Positions 17,874-26,815 of a DNA stretch of 64,000 bases are shown here, one piece after another. The position numbers were made by a program, and so were the translations under genes. Source of the DNA: Kushneria indalinina DSM 14324 (lineage in GTDB: Bacteria; Pseudomonadota; Gammaproteobacteria; Pseudomonadales; Halomonadaceae). Numbering within the stretch: position 1 is the first letter of the stretch; each line of letters starts with the position of its first letter. The DNA lies in the NCBI RefSeq assembly GCF_003385845.1, contig NZ_QRDJ01000007.1:211281-275280 (forward strand), given 5' to 3'. The notes beneath the pieces were generated by a model. That model worked only from the letters and a program-made list of their open reading frames with translations, was not told the DNA's origin and ran no database searches.

Positions 17874-20108
17874 TCAGGCGGACAGCAGCTTTTCGATCGA
17901 GATCGGCATGTCGCGAATGCGCTTGCCGGTAGCGTTATAGACCGCATTGGAAATGGCGGCGGCCACGCCCGTCAGGCCGATCTCGCCGACCCCGCGGGCA
18001 CCGAACGCATTGTGTCGATAGTCGGGATAGTCGAGCAGGTCCACCTCGACCTTCGGCATATCGGCATTCACCGGCAGAATGTAGTCCGCCAGGTTGTTGT
18101 TGTAGGGATAGCCATTCTGGTCGAACTCGGCCTGTTCGAACATCCCCATGCCGATCCCCATGACAATGCCGCCCTCAACCTGGTTGCGTGCGGTCATCGG
18201 GTTGATGGCGCGACCGATATCGATGGTCGAGACCACGCGTGCCACACGCAGACGCGAGATGCCTGGATCCCAGCGCACTTCCACGAACACGGCGCCGAAG
18301 GAGCGGAAGCTGTACTGGTTCTGCTCGTCGCCGGGTTGGGCGGACGCCTCACCGTCGATCAGCCCCAGCTGGTTGTCCGCCAGCAGCTGCGTGATCTCGA
18401 CGCTGCGATCCCCCTGCACCAGCTTGCCGCTCTGGATTTCAATGGTGTCGGGGTCGGCGTTTTCAAACACGCCGCCTTCGGCCGTGGCCAGCGACTTGAG
18501 CTGTGACAGCGCCTCATCAAAGGCCGCCGAAACCGCCGGCAGGACAGTGGAGGTCGCCATCGAACCACCGGAAAGCGGGCCGGACGGCAGCTGCGAATCG
18601 CCCAGACGCACATCGACCATTTCGATGGGAATCCCGGTCAGCTCGCTGGCCGTCTGCGCCACGATCGTATAGGTGCCGGTGCCGATGTCCTGCGTGCCGC
18701 AGGCCACCAGCAGGGAGCCGTCGGCGCGAAAGCCAAAGCGCGCACTGCAGTGCTGGCGCATCGCTTCCCAGCTCTGGGTCGCCATGCCATAGCCGATGAT
18801 CTCGTCACCGTCCTGCATTGCACCGGGCGTGGGATTGCGCTTGTCCCAGCCAAAGCGGCTGGCGGCGTCATCCCAGCACTCCTTGAGATGGTTGCTGGAC
18901 CAGGGCAGGTCAGAGGTCGGATCGGCGGCCGCGAAGTTTTTCTTTCGCAGCGCCAGCGGGTCCATCTCCAGCTTGACCGCCAGCTCATCCATCGCCGTTT
19001 CCAGCGCGAAGTTGCCGGAGGCTTCCCCCGGAGCGCGCATCGGGCACGGCGGGCACTTGTTGACCGTGACGAGGCGATTGGTGACGGCCGCATTACCACC
19101 GCAGTCATACATCTTGGGCGTGGCGCCGCTGACGGTGTCGTCGTGCTTGCCGGCCGGCGAGCTCTCGTTGCAGCCATCGTGATGGATGGAAAGCAGCTTG
19201 CCGCTGTCATCGGCGCCCAGACGCACACGCTGCAGCGAGGTCGGGCGATAGCCGGTCGCCAGATACTCCTGGGTACGCGACAGCACTGTCTTGACCGGAC
19301 GGCCCAGCCGACGTGCCGCCACGGCCGTCATGATGGCGTGCGGCCACATGAAGAGCTTGCTGCCAAACCCGGAGCCGATGAAGTGCGAGATGACCGTCAC
19401 CTTCTCGGGCGGTATACCAAATATTTTCGACAGCGCGTTGCGCTGAAAGACCACGCCCTGAGAGGACTCATAGATGGTCAGCATGTCGTTTTCCCACTGC
19501 GCCACCGAAGCGTGCATTTCCATCACGCTGTGGTTTTCCTGGGCGATCGAGTAACGATGATCGAGTTTGACGCTGGCCGATTCGAACGCCGAGTCGGCAT
19601 CGCCAATCGAGGAGGCGTCACCCGGCTGCTCTTCGCCGGGCAGCTCGCCTTCGCCGCGATCCAGCGCCTTGATATCGGTCAGGAACTCATCACTGCGCTC
19701 ATAGTTGGCCTTGACCTTCATCGCCGCTGCGCGGGCGTGATTCAGGGTGTCGGCCACCACCAGCGCAATGTACTGTCCCTGATAGTGAATCTCGTTGTCT
19801 TCGAACGGCAGACGCGGTTCGCTGGTCAGGTTCTCGTCGGCGAAGCTGTTGGGCGAGCGACTGAGCTGGTCGAAGTTGTCGTGATGGAAGATATCCAGCA
19901 CGCCCGGCATCGCCAGCGCCTCGTCCAGCTCCAGCGACACCAGCTTGCCGCTGGTAATCGTACTGGTGACCGGATAACCATAGGTCTGGTTCGGCAGGTT
20001 ACGGTCGGCGGCGTAGTCGGCCCCGCCGGTCAGCTTGAGGGTGCCGTCAATGCGCGGCTTTTCGGCGCTCAGGTTGTATTCGCGGGTCTTTCCGGTATCG
20101 GTGGTCAT
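17874..20108 (-). CDS. PaoC-type molybdopterin subunit, copy 2
   Basis: 744 residues, paralogue of the gene at 13526 with the same domain order. It keeps GSGFGSK, the DIGTGTYTIVAQT cofactor loop, and the C-terminal NAFGARGVGEIG with catalytic glutamate. It differs in a cysteine-rich TVNKCPPCPMRAPGEASG segment where copy 1 has TRVNRGTPTSMRAPGA, so active-site surroundings and probably substrate differ. Last gene of operon 2. Confidence 0.88.
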   Translation of the reverse strand: MTTDTGKTREYNLSAEKPRIDGTLKLTGGADYAADRNLPNQTYGYPVTSTITSGKLVSLELDEALAMPGVLDIFHHDNFDQLSRSPNSFADENLTSEPRLPFEDNEIHYQGQYIALVVADTLNHARAAAMKVKANYERSDEFLTDIKALDRGEGELPGEEQPGDASSIGDADSAFESASVKLDHRYSIAQENHSVMEMHASVAQWENDMLTIYESSQGVVFQRNALSKIFGIPPEKVTVISHFIGSGFGSKLFMWPHAIMTAVAARRLGRPVKTVLSRTQEYLATGYRPTSLQRVRLGADDSGKLLSIHHDGCNESSPAGKHDDTVSGATPKMYDCGGNAAVTNRLVTVNKCPPCPMRAPGEASGNFALETAMDELAVKLEMDPLALRKKNFAAADPTSDLPWSSNHLKECWDDAASRFGWDKRNPTPGAMQDGDEIIGYGMATQSWEAMRQHCSARFGFRADGSLLVACGTQDIGTGTYTIVAQTASELTGIPIEMVDVRLGDSQLPSGPLSGGSMATSTVLPAVSAAFDEALSQLKSLATAEGGVFENADPDTIEIQSGKLVQGDRSVEITQLLADNQLGLIDGEASAQPGDEQNQYSFRSFGAVFVEVRWDPGISRLRVARVVSTIDIGRAINPMTARNQVEGGIVMGIGMGMFEQAEFDQNGYPYNNNLADYILPVNADMPKVEVDLLDYPDYRHNAFGARGVGEIGLTGVAAAISNAVYNATGKRIRDMPISIEKLLSA

Positions 20109-20123
20109 GTGATCTCTCCCTGA

Positions 20124-21113
20124 TCAGGCACGTGCGCGGGCGGTGGCATCCCTGAGCGCACGCGCAATGGCCTGCTTGCCCAGCGTGATCTTGTAGCCGT
20201 TATGGCTATAGGCCACTGCATCAGTGAAGGCGGCGTCGGCGGCACGCTCGAAATTCTCCTGGGTGGCCGGCTGGCCCTTGAGCGCCTCTTCGGCAGCTGT
20301 AGCGCGCCAGGGTTTGGTCGCCACACCGCCGAGTGCGACGCGCACCTCGCTGACGTTGTCGCCGTCCAGGCTGACGATGGCCGCACAGGAGGCGAGCGCA
20401 AACTCGTAGGAGGCGCGATCGCGCAGCTTGAGATAGTGCTGGCCGCCGCCACGCGGGGTATCCAGAATCACGTGGGTGATCAGCTCGCCCGGCTTCAGGT
20501 CGTGCTCGCGCTCGGGGTGGTCGCCCGGCAGCAGGTGATAGTCCTCAAAGGCGACTTCGCGCTGGCCGTCAGGGCCTTCCAGCACCAGGGTGGCGCCGGC
20601 GGCCACCATGCCGACACACATGTCGGAGGGATGCGTGGCGATGCAGTGCTCGCTGGTGCCCAGCACGGCGTGATTGCGGTTGATGCCGTCAAGCGCCGAA
20701 CAGCCCGTGCCCGGCTCGCGCTTGTTGCACGGCATGTCCGGATCACGGAAGTAGGGGCAGCGGGTGCGCTGCATGACGTTGCCACCGGTCGAGGCCATGT
20801 TGCGAAGGCCGGTCGAGGCCCCCGACAGCAGCGCCTCGCTGAGTACCGGATAGTCGCGCAGCACGATCTCGTGTTTGGCAAGCTCGGTGTTGGAGACCAG
20901 CGCGCCAATCTTCAGACGGCCATCCTCGAGTGTCTCGATGCGCTTGAGCGGCAGGCGAGTGACATCCACCACCTTCTCGGGCTGCATGACATCGAGCTTG
21001 ACCAGATCCAGCAGCGTGGTGCCGCCGGCAATAAAGGCCTCGCCATCGTGAACACGGCGATGGCTGACGGCCTGATCGATGGCCTCGACGCTTTCAAGTT
21101 CGAACGCTCTCAT
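20124..21113 (-). CDS. PaoB-type FAD subunit, copy 2
   Basis: 329 residues from the ATG at 21113, which gives MRAFELESVEAIDQAV, parallel to copy 1; 23 in-frame codons upstream overlap the paoA gene and are rejected. FAD motif FIAGGTTLLDLVK and the [4Fe-4S] cysteine cluster RCPYFRDPDMPCNKREPGTGC...EHC are intact. The start lies one base from the paoA copy 2 stop, so the operon is compact. Confidence 0.88.
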   Translation of the reverse strand: MRAFELESVEAIDQAVSHRRVHDGEAFIAGGTTLLDLVKLDVMQPEKVVDVTRLPLKRIETLEDGRLKIGALVSNTELAKHEIVLRDYPVLSEALLSGASTGLRNMASTGGNVMQRTRCPYFRDPDMPCNKREPGTGCSALDGINRNHAVLGTSEHCIATHPSDMCVGMVAAGATLVLEGPDGQREVAFEDYHLLPGDHPEREHDLKPGELITHVILDTPRGGGQHYLKLRDRASYEFALASCAAIVSLDGDNVSEVRVALGGVATKPWRATAAEEALKGQPATQENFERAADAAFTDAVAYSHNGYKITLGKQAIARALRDATARARA

Positions 21114-21114
21114 G

Positions 21115-21711
21115 TTATTCCCCTCCCCGCATCTGGCCGCGGGCACTTTGTACCGCATCGAGAATGTTCTTGTAGGCACCACAGCGGCAGATGTTGCCGC
21201 TCATGGCCTCGCGCAGCGACACTTCATCGCCATCGATGCTGTCATCGTTGATGATGGCGGCGGCGGTCATCATCTGGCCGGCCGTGCAGTAGCCACACTG
21301 GTAGGCATCGTGGGCCAGAAAGGCGTCCTGTACCGGATGATGCCCCAGCTCGAAGCCGGCGCTTTCGGCCAGTCCTTCGATGGTGACAATCTCGGCGCCT
21401 TCCTGCATGCAGGCCAGCATCAGGCAGCTGTTGACGCTGCGCCCGTTGACATGAACGGTGCAGGCGCCGCACTGGCCGTGATCACAGCCCTTCTTGGTGC
21501 CGAACAGATTCAGCTGCTCGCGCAGCACGTCCAGCAGTACGGCGTTGGGCGCCACCTGCAGATCGTGCTGCCGGCCGTTGACGGTCAGAGTGATGCGGCG
21601 GGTCTCGGAAGAATGTTTGCCGGAAGCGGCAGTGGGCTGTTCGGCGGTTTCAGCCTGGGCGCCGGGCGTACAGAACCCTACGCCCGTCGAATGACGGATA
21701 ACAGGTGCCAT
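21115..21711 (-). CDS. PaoA-type 2Fe-2S subunit lacking a Tat signal, copy 2
   Basis: 198 residues. Both 2Fe-2S motifs are present (GCDHGQCGACTVHVNG; QCGYCTAGQM...NICRCGAYKNIL). The N-terminus (MAPVIRHSTGVGFCTPGAQAE) has no twin arginine and no hydrophobic signal, and no upstream in-frame extension supplies one. Copy 1 has a full Tat signal, so operon 2 probably encodes a cytoplasmic enzyme. First gene of operon 2, divergent from a TetR gene. Confidence 0.88.
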   Translation of the reverse strand: MAPVIRHSTGVGFCTPGAQAETAEQPTAASGKHSSETRRITLTVNGRQHDLQVAPNAVLLDVLREQLNLFGTKKGCDHGQCGACTVHVNGRSVNSCLMLACMQEGAEIVTIEGLAESAGFELGHHPVQDAFLAHDAYQCGYCTAGQMMTAAAIINDDSIDGDEVSLREAMSGNICRCGAYKNILDAVQSARGQMRGGE

Positions 21712-22119
21712 GAGTCAGGTCCTCATCGTTAGTCTTGTACGGTCTTGCATGATCGTGATCACTTCAGTAGCCGGGATCGCGGACACCGGATCACGTTTTA
21801 TGGGTATTGGATCGATGGTTCATGTTCGGTGGCGCCATGATGCGTTGCCATGGGCCTTATTACGTGCTGTCAGGAGTTTATAAGGTAGGTAACGAATTTC
21901 AGGCCATCAACCCGGTGATGCCATCGCCCGACGCGACACAATGGCTTTTCACCATGCCGGAACGCTGAAATCGACGTAGAAGACCAATGACTTATTCATG
22001 ATCCCTGGCTGTAAATATACAATCGCGCATGTATGCATTATTGTGCGCTCGCCTGCGTGAAACGCCCTGTCCGCGCGGCAATGCCCTTTTATGACAGGTT
22101 TAACGTCGAGACGACGTCC
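21712..22119. promoter_or_regulatory. Divergent promoter region of paoABC copy 2 and TetR gene
   Basis: 408 bases without a gene. The strongest structure is at 22010-22043: TGTA-AATA-TACA (22010-22021), overlapped by an imperfect 24-base dyad from CAATCGCGCATG to TATGCATTATTG (22020-22043, 8 of 12 positions paired). That spacing and size suit an AcrR/TtgR-type operator next to the regulator gene at 22120. Confidence 0.45.
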
Positions 22120-22767
22120 ATGAGAAAGACCAAGGAAGAAGCGGAACTGACCCGCCAGTCGCTGATGAACGCCGCCGAGCACCTTTTTATCGAAAAGGGG
22201 CTTAGCCGTACCACGCACAACGATATTGCCACACGTGCCGGTGTGACCCGTGGTGCGCTGAACTGGCATTTCCCGGAGGGCAAGACCAGCATCCTGGCCG
22301 CCCTTCTGGAGCGCAAGCGTCAGATGACCGAGCGCCTGGCAGCGCATCTGGCGCAGTGCGAGCAGCGCGCTCACGCGCCCGTGTCCATTTTGCGTCTGAC
22401 GCTGGTGCAGGACCTTGAATCGCTGTCACGCGACAGCCGCCTTCAGCGCATTTTGCTGCTGACCTCGTCACGCAATGAATTCATCGGCGAATTTTCCTGG
22501 GTCAATGATCAGCTTGACCTGCATATGCAGGAGTGTCGCGACATGATCAGCCAGACCTTCCGGCGTGGGGTCGCCAGCGGGGAGATTGCCCTGCGCAACG
22601 ATCTGACGCCCGACATGGCAGCGTCCATGCTGCTTTCCTGTCTCAAGGGCGTGATCACGGACTGGCTGCTGAAACAGACGCTTTTCGAGCTGGCCGATGA
22701 CAGTGACAAGGTGGTCAGCACACTGCTTGAGAGCGTAGTGATCTGGCAGAAAGGCCCTGTTTCCTGA
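22120..22767 (+). CDS. TetR/AcrR-family transcriptional regulator
   Basis: 215 residues. The ATG at 22120 starts MRKTKEEAELTRQSLMNAAE, the AcrR/TtgR-type opening; 29 upstream in-frame codons are unlike the family. Helix-turn-helix at about 30-55 (TTHNDIATRAGVTRGALNWHF). The C-terminal ligand domain is AcrR-like (EFIGEFSWVNDQLDLHM, SCLKGVITDWLLK). AcrR homologues usually sit beside an RND pump; none is present here. The only divergent neighbour is the second paoABC operon, so it may regulate that operon, itself, or a distant pump. Confidence 0.9.
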   Translation: MRKTKEEAELTRQSLMNAAEHLFIEKGLSRTTHNDIATRAGVTRGALNWHFPEGKTSILAALLERKRQMTERLAAHLAQCEQRAHAPVSILRLTLVQDLESLSRDSRLQRILLLTSSRNEFIGEFSWVNDQLDLHMQECRDMISQTFRRGVASGEIALRNDLTPDMAASMLLSCLKGVITDWLLKQTLFELADDSDKVVSTLLESVVIWQKGPVS

Positions 22768-22778
22768 CAGGGCTTTAT
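22754..22778 (+). terminator. Weak terminator at end of TetR gene
   Basis: GCCCTGT-TTCCTG-ACAGGGC, a perfect 7-bp stem, overlaps the stop codon and is followed by TTTAT. Short U-tract, so efficiency is uncertain. Confidence 0.55.
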
Positions 22779-23110
22779 CACACCTTATCAGCGTATCTTC
22801 TCCTGGATTCCAACGATTTTTACCTCGCCTCTATCTGACAAATATTGCCCGCCTTTTTCGCCACTGACCGCATGGTGGCGAGGAAGTTGCCGTTTACAAA
22901 CCTGCCCGACGCTTTTTTAATCTGAGTTATCTTTAAGCGATTGATAACAAATATCCAGTCACTTCCCGAATTTATAATCCCTCCGTTCGCTTGACGTTTG
23001 GCGCTTCCAATCTACTGTTTCAGTGTAGGTACTGACACGGACAGTGAGATGTTGCGTGCATTACCACCTTATTGACTCAGGTTAAATTTCTTGGCTTCAG
23101 GGTGCACATC
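22779..23110. other. Intergenic region before the envelope/stress operon
   Basis: About 330 bases. A perfect 7-bp inverted repeat TCGCCAC/GTGGCGA lies at 22858-22881, and 22910-22985 is A/T-rich as expected for a promoter. No gene seen. Confidence 0.5.
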
Positions 23111-23563
23111 ATGAACGACACGGATGAACGTTTCATGCATGGCGATAACCGCCAGCAAAGCAATACGGGTACTGGCGGAACACAGGGAAGCGACAAGGCA
23201 CAGCAGAACAAGGAACAGGCGCAGCAAAAGGCAAGGGAAACGGCCGATCAGGCACGTGACGAAGCTCTGCGCCGCGCTGACAGCCAAAAGGGATTTGTCG
23301 CCGACTATGTCTCGAACTTCTCGGAAGCCGTGCGCAGCATGGCCATGCAGTTCAAGGATCAGGATCAGGTATCGCTGGCCGACTATACCTACCGCCTGGC
23401 AGACAAGACCGACACATTTGCCGATCGCCTGCGTGATGAAAACAGCGAATCCCTGCTGAAACAGGCACAGGACTTCTCTCGTCGTGAACCGGCACTGTTC
23501 ATTGGTGGCATGGTCGCGGGCGGCTTTTTGCTGTCGCGTTTTCTGAAAAGCTCCAATCGCTGA
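23111..23563 (+). CDS. Membrane-anchored hypothetical protein (YqjD/ElaB-like layout)
   Basis: 150 residues from the ATG at 23111 (CAGGG upstream); a TTG 13 codons earlier is less likely. A low-complexity Gln/Asn/Lys/Ala-rich region (about 10-60, possible coiled coil) is followed by a helical segment rich in charged residues and a C-terminal glycine-rich hydrophobic segment ALFIGGMVAGGFLLSRFLKS. This layout resembles tail-anchored stress proteins, but I cannot name the family. First of three genes in one direction (73-base gap, then overlap) with holin-family and DUF3618 genes, an arrangement often linked to envelope or osmotic stress. Confidence 0.7.
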   Translation: MNDTDERFMHGDNRQQSNTGTGGTQGSDKAQQNKEQAQQKARETADQARDEALRRADSQKGFVADYVSNFSEAVRSMAMQFKDQDQVSLADYTYRLADKTDTFADRLRDENSESLLKQAQDFSRREPALFIGGMVAGGFLLSRFLKSSNR

Positions 23564-23635
23564 TCAGGCTTTCGAAACACCAGCCCGACAGAAACACCAT
23601 CTTGTATTGCTCGGATCAACAGGGAGAGTTTGAGC

Positions 23636-24109
23636 ATGACACAACCTTCAGGTCACAAGGACCCCAGCATCGAAGAGCGTCGCCACGCCGAAGAAGGCGG
23701 TGACGAACCGCGCGGCATGGTGGGAATGCTCTCCTCGCTGCTTAATGATGTTACCTCGCTGGTCCGCCAGGAAATTGCGCTTGGCAAGGCCGAGATGCAG
23801 CAGAACATCAAGCGCGCCGGCGCAGCCGTCGCCTCCATCGTGGTGGCCGGTGCCGTCCTTAACGCGGGGCTTTTGATCCTTCTGGCAGCGGCCGTACTGG
23901 GTCTGAGCCACGTGCTCGCCCCCTGGCTTTCGGCCCTGATCGTAGGCGCCGTCGTCGCCCTGATTGGCATGAGCATGATGAAAAAGGCGCGCGATACCCT
24001 GAGCACTCAGGCCATGACACCGGATCGCACGGTCGACAGCCTGCAGCGTGATCAATCCATGCTCAAGGAACATGCCAGCACCAACAAGGAAGAGGAAACC
24101 ACACGATGA
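23636..24109 (+). CDS. Phage holin family / YqjE-like membrane protein
   Basis: 157 residues. The ATG at 23636 follows AGGGAGAG with good spacing. An amphipathic region MLSSLLNDVTSLVRQEIALGKAEM precedes two membrane helices (about 65-90 and 95-112) and a soluble tail. This is the PF07332-type pattern seen in non-phage chromosomal genes; nothing phage-like is nearby, so lysis is not implied. Its stop overlaps the start of the next gene (ATGA). Confidence 0.8.
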   Translation: MTQPSGHKDPSIEERRHAEEGGDEPRGMVGMLSSLLNDVTSLVRQEIALGKAEMQQNIKRAGAAVASIVVAGAVLNAGLLILLAAAVLGLSHVLAPWLSALIVGAVVALIGMSMMKKARDTLSTQAMTPDRTVDSLQRDQSMLKEHASTNKEEETTR

Positions 24110-25113
24110 GCGACCAGGATCAGAACCAGGACCAGGATCAGCAGGACACTCGCAGTCCCGAAGAGATCGAGGCCGACATCAACAAGACCCGCTCTCACCT
24201 TGATGACACGCTCAGCGATTTTCAGGAGCGCTTCTCCTCCGATCACATGATGCACAGCGCCATGGAATACGTGAAAAGCGATTCCGCCAAAGATTACTTC
24301 TCCAACCTGGGGCGTTCGGTTCGTGACAACCCGATGCCGGCGGCGCTGATCGGTGTGGGCATTGGCTGGCTGATCTACTCCAGCAATTCGTCGGGTTCCG
24401 GTCGTGGTGACGTGCCGACCCGGTTTAATGACAAGCGCCAGAAACGCGCTCGTCATGCGGCCGCCGAAACGGAGCCGCAGACCCACGAATATGATGAGCT
24501 TTATGACGAACCGCTCTTTGATGAGCCCCTTTACAGCGAAGGCGCTTCCATCGATCAGCACCGTCAGGGGCAGTCCTCCAGCGGCAGCGATGGTGGTCTG
24601 CGCCAGCGTGCCAGCGACGCCCTGCACGGCGCCGGTGATCGAGCGCGCAGCATTAAAGGCGGCGCCGGCGAGCGGGCGCACAACATGAAAAGCGGTGCTG
24701 GAGACAGGATGCAACGCATGAAACAGGGTTCCAGCGATCGCCTTCACGATGCTTCCTCAAGGGCGCGTGACACCGGCTCATGGCTGAGCGATCTGGCCCA
24801 TGACAACCCGGTCGCGACCGGCGCACTGGGCCTGGCGGCTGGCGCCCTGTTGGGCTCGCTTCTCCCCGCCTCGCGGGCCGAACAGCGCGCCATGGGCGAC
24901 ACCCGCGACCAGCTGGTCGACCGTGCCAGCGAGATGGGCTCCGAGCAGATGGATCGTGCCAGCGAAAAGGCCCAGGAAGCCGCTGACAAGCATGCTTCCG
25001 ATGGCAATGATTCAAGCGATCGCAATCAGCACTCCTCGGATAGCAGTGACAGCGAACCGCGCTCGGGCAGCAGCACCTCTACGGACCATGTGCCGGGCAA
25101 TACCCGCCGCTAG
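24106..25113 (+). CDS. DUF3618 domain protein
   Basis: 335 residues. The N-terminal DUF3618 domain is clear: RSPEEIEADINKTRSHLDDT (about 16-35), then DNPMPAALIGVGIGWLIY, a membrane segment. A second hydrophobic segment of the same kind (DNPVATGALGLAAGALLGSLL) lies at about 232-252. Between them are serine/glycine-rich repeats with recurrent GAGDR/GAGER motifs; the C-terminus is Ser/Asp-rich and disordered. Function unknown; translationally coupled to the holin-family gene and followed by a strong terminator. Confidence 0.85.
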   Translation: MSDQDQNQDQDQQDTRSPEEIEADINKTRSHLDDTLSDFQERFSSDHMMHSAMEYVKSDSAKDYFSNLGRSVRDNPMPAALIGVGIGWLIYSSNSSGSGRGDVPTRFNDKRQKRARHAAAETEPQTHEYDELYDEPLFDEPLYSEGASIDQHRQGQSSSGSDGGLRQRASDALHGAGDRARSIKGGAGERAHNMKSGAGDRMQRMKQGSSDRLHDASSRARDTGSWLSDLAHDNPVATGALGLAAGALLGSLLPASRAEQRAMGDTRDQLVDRASEMGSEQMDRASEKAQEAADKHASDGNDSSDRNQHSSDSSDSEPRSGSSTSTDHVPGNTRR

Positions 25114-25132
25114 GATTCCGGTTTGACGCCAT

Positions 25133-25164
25133 AAAAAAACGACGCCCGAAGGCGTCGTTTTTTT
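25133..25164. terminator. Bidirectional Rho-independent terminator
   Basis: Perfect 14-bp arms AAAAAAACGACGCC and GGCGTCGTTTTTTT around a CGAA tetraloop, between the convergent DUF3618 and gntP genes. The A and T runs make it work in both directions. Confidence 0.95.
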
Positions 25165-25202
25165 GATCCGTTCCGGGCGTACCAGAACGGCATCAAAACG
25201 CA

Positions 25203-26585
25203 CTAGAACAGCATAAAGACAACCCATGCCAGCGCAAAGCCCAGTACGGACTCCAGCGTCTGCTGCGTCGTCCAGACCTTGAGCGTGGTTTTCACATCCA
25301 TGCCCATCAGTCGTCCGACCAGCCAGAAGCCCGAGTCGTTGACGTGGCTGGCAAACACCGAGCCGGCAGCCGTGGCCAGCGTAATGGCCACCACCTGCAT
25401 GGTCGAGAAATCCCCGGCTTCCACGGCGGGTGCCATCAGACCTGCCGCAGTCACCAGCGCCACCGTGGCCGAGCCCTGGGCCACACGCATCAGGACCGCC
25501 ACCACATAGGTGGCCATGATGACCGACAGCCCCAGATTTTCGAGCGAACCCGACAGCGCATCACCAATGCCCGAAGCGCGCAGTACACCGCCAAACATGC
25601 CACCGGCGCCGGTGATCAGCACCACCGAGCAGATCGGCCCCAGCGCGGAGTCCAGCACCTTCTCAAGGGCCGTGCCCGACTTCCCGCGGCGACCGCCCAG
25701 TACCCAAAGTGCCACCAGCACCGAGATCAGCAGCGCAATCGGGGTCTCGCCCAGCGCCGAGCAGAGCTTGTACCAGCCAGCATCGCTGTCCGCCATGCCG
25801 GCCGCACGCAGGAAATCCAGCCCGGTATTCATGAAGATCAGTGCCATCGGCAGCAGCAGCATGGCAAGCACCGCACCGATCGAGGGCGGATTGGTGACCT
25901 CCTCTTCATCGCTGTCGCCGAACATGCCGCCGGCCACCTGCTCAAGCGTAATGCGCGAGGCCGCAAATCGGCTCCAGAGATAGCCCGACAGATACCACAG
26001 CGGAAAGGCGATCAGCACCCCGGTCAGCATCACCAGACCCAGGTTGGCGCCATACAGCTCGGAGGCGGCCACCGGTCCGGGATGGGGCGGCACGAACACG
26101 TGCATGACCGAAAAGGCCGCCGCGGCCGGCAGTGCAAAGGGAATAATCGGGCCATTGAGACGTTTGGCAATGGCAAAGATGACCGGCAGCATCACGATCA
26201 GACCGGCATCCATGAAAATCGGAAAGCCCATCAGCAGTGACGCCACGCCAAGGGCAAAGGGCGCGCGCTTTTCGCCAAAGATCGCGATCATGCGATCGGC
26301 CAGCACCTTCGCCCCGCCGGAAGACTCCACCAGCTTGCCCAGCATCGCCCCCAGCCCGATCAGCAGTGCCACCGAGCCCAGCGTGCTGCCAAAATTGTTG
26401 ACCAGTGTCGGCACAATCTGATCGGTGGGAATACCGGCGGCAAAGGCAGTTAACAGACTAACGAGAATCAGGGTGACAAAGGCATGCACCCTGAACTTGA
26501 TCACCATGAGCAGAAGCACTGTTATTGCGGCAGCGGCAATACCCAGCAATGGCCCTGCCGACATGGTCTGACTCCAGTTTTCCAT
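25203..26585 (-). CDS. GntP-family gluconate:H+ symporter, copy 1
   Basis: 460 residues, about 12-14 membrane helices. GntP hallmarks are visible: LLIGLGAMLGKLVESSGGAKVLADRM, GFPIFMDAGLIVMLPVIFA, HVFVPPHPGPVAASELYGANLG, and near the C-terminus HVNDSGFWLVGRLMGMDVKTTLK. It imports gluconate or a related sugar acid. A close paralogue lies at 30915. It stands apart from the idn-type operon, separated by the aldo/keto reductase gene and a terminator. Confidence 0.9.
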   Translation of the reverse strand: MENWSQTMSAGPLLGIAAAAITVLLLMVIKFRVHAFVTLILVSLLTAFAAGIPTDQIVPTLVNNFGSTLGSVALLIGLGAMLGKLVESSGGAKVLADRMIAIFGEKRAPFALGVASLLMGFPIFMDAGLIVMLPVIFAIAKRLNGPIIPFALPAAAAFSVMHVFVPPHPGPVAASELYGANLGLVMLTGVLIAFPLWYLSGYLWSRFAASRITLEQVAGGMFGDSDEEEVTNPPSIGAVLAMLLLPMALIFMNTGLDFLRAAGMADSDAGWYKLCSALGETPIALLISVLVALWVLGGRRGKSGTALEKVLDSALGPICSVVLITGAGGMFGGVLRASGIGDALSGSLENLGLSVIMATYVVAVLMRVAQGSATVALVTAAGLMAPAVEAGDFSTMQVVAITLATAAGSVFASHVNDSGFWLVGRLMGMDVKTTLKVWTTQQTLESVLGFALAWVVFMLF

Positions 26586-26755
26586 CCTCTCTCCCTGATG
26601 GCTGCCCCGAGCAGTGCGCGGGTGTTGTTCAATATTTTAATGATCAAGGATCGAGCGATCTGTCTCGGTCCTTTGAACCGGAAAAAGTCTAGGGATCACC
26701 GCGGTCCCTGCCAAACCCTTTCGCGTATTTTATTGATTCAGCATGGCTTTCACGC

Positions 26756-26783
26756 AAAAGCCCCGGCAGATGCCGGGGCTTTT
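26756..26783. terminator. Bidirectional-type terminator
   Basis: AAAAGCCCCGGCA-GA-TGCCGGGGCTTTT, perfect stem, 32 bases after the stop of the aldo/keto reductase gene on the minus strand and upstream of gntP. Confidence 0.9.
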
Positions 26784-26815
26784 CGATCAGCACAACATAC
26801 CAGTGCGAGCGTTTT

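Noticed and set aside
23636..24109. Holin-family gene as evidence of a prophage
   Set aside because: No lysin, structural, integrase or attachment genes nearby; the family is common in chromosomal stress operons.
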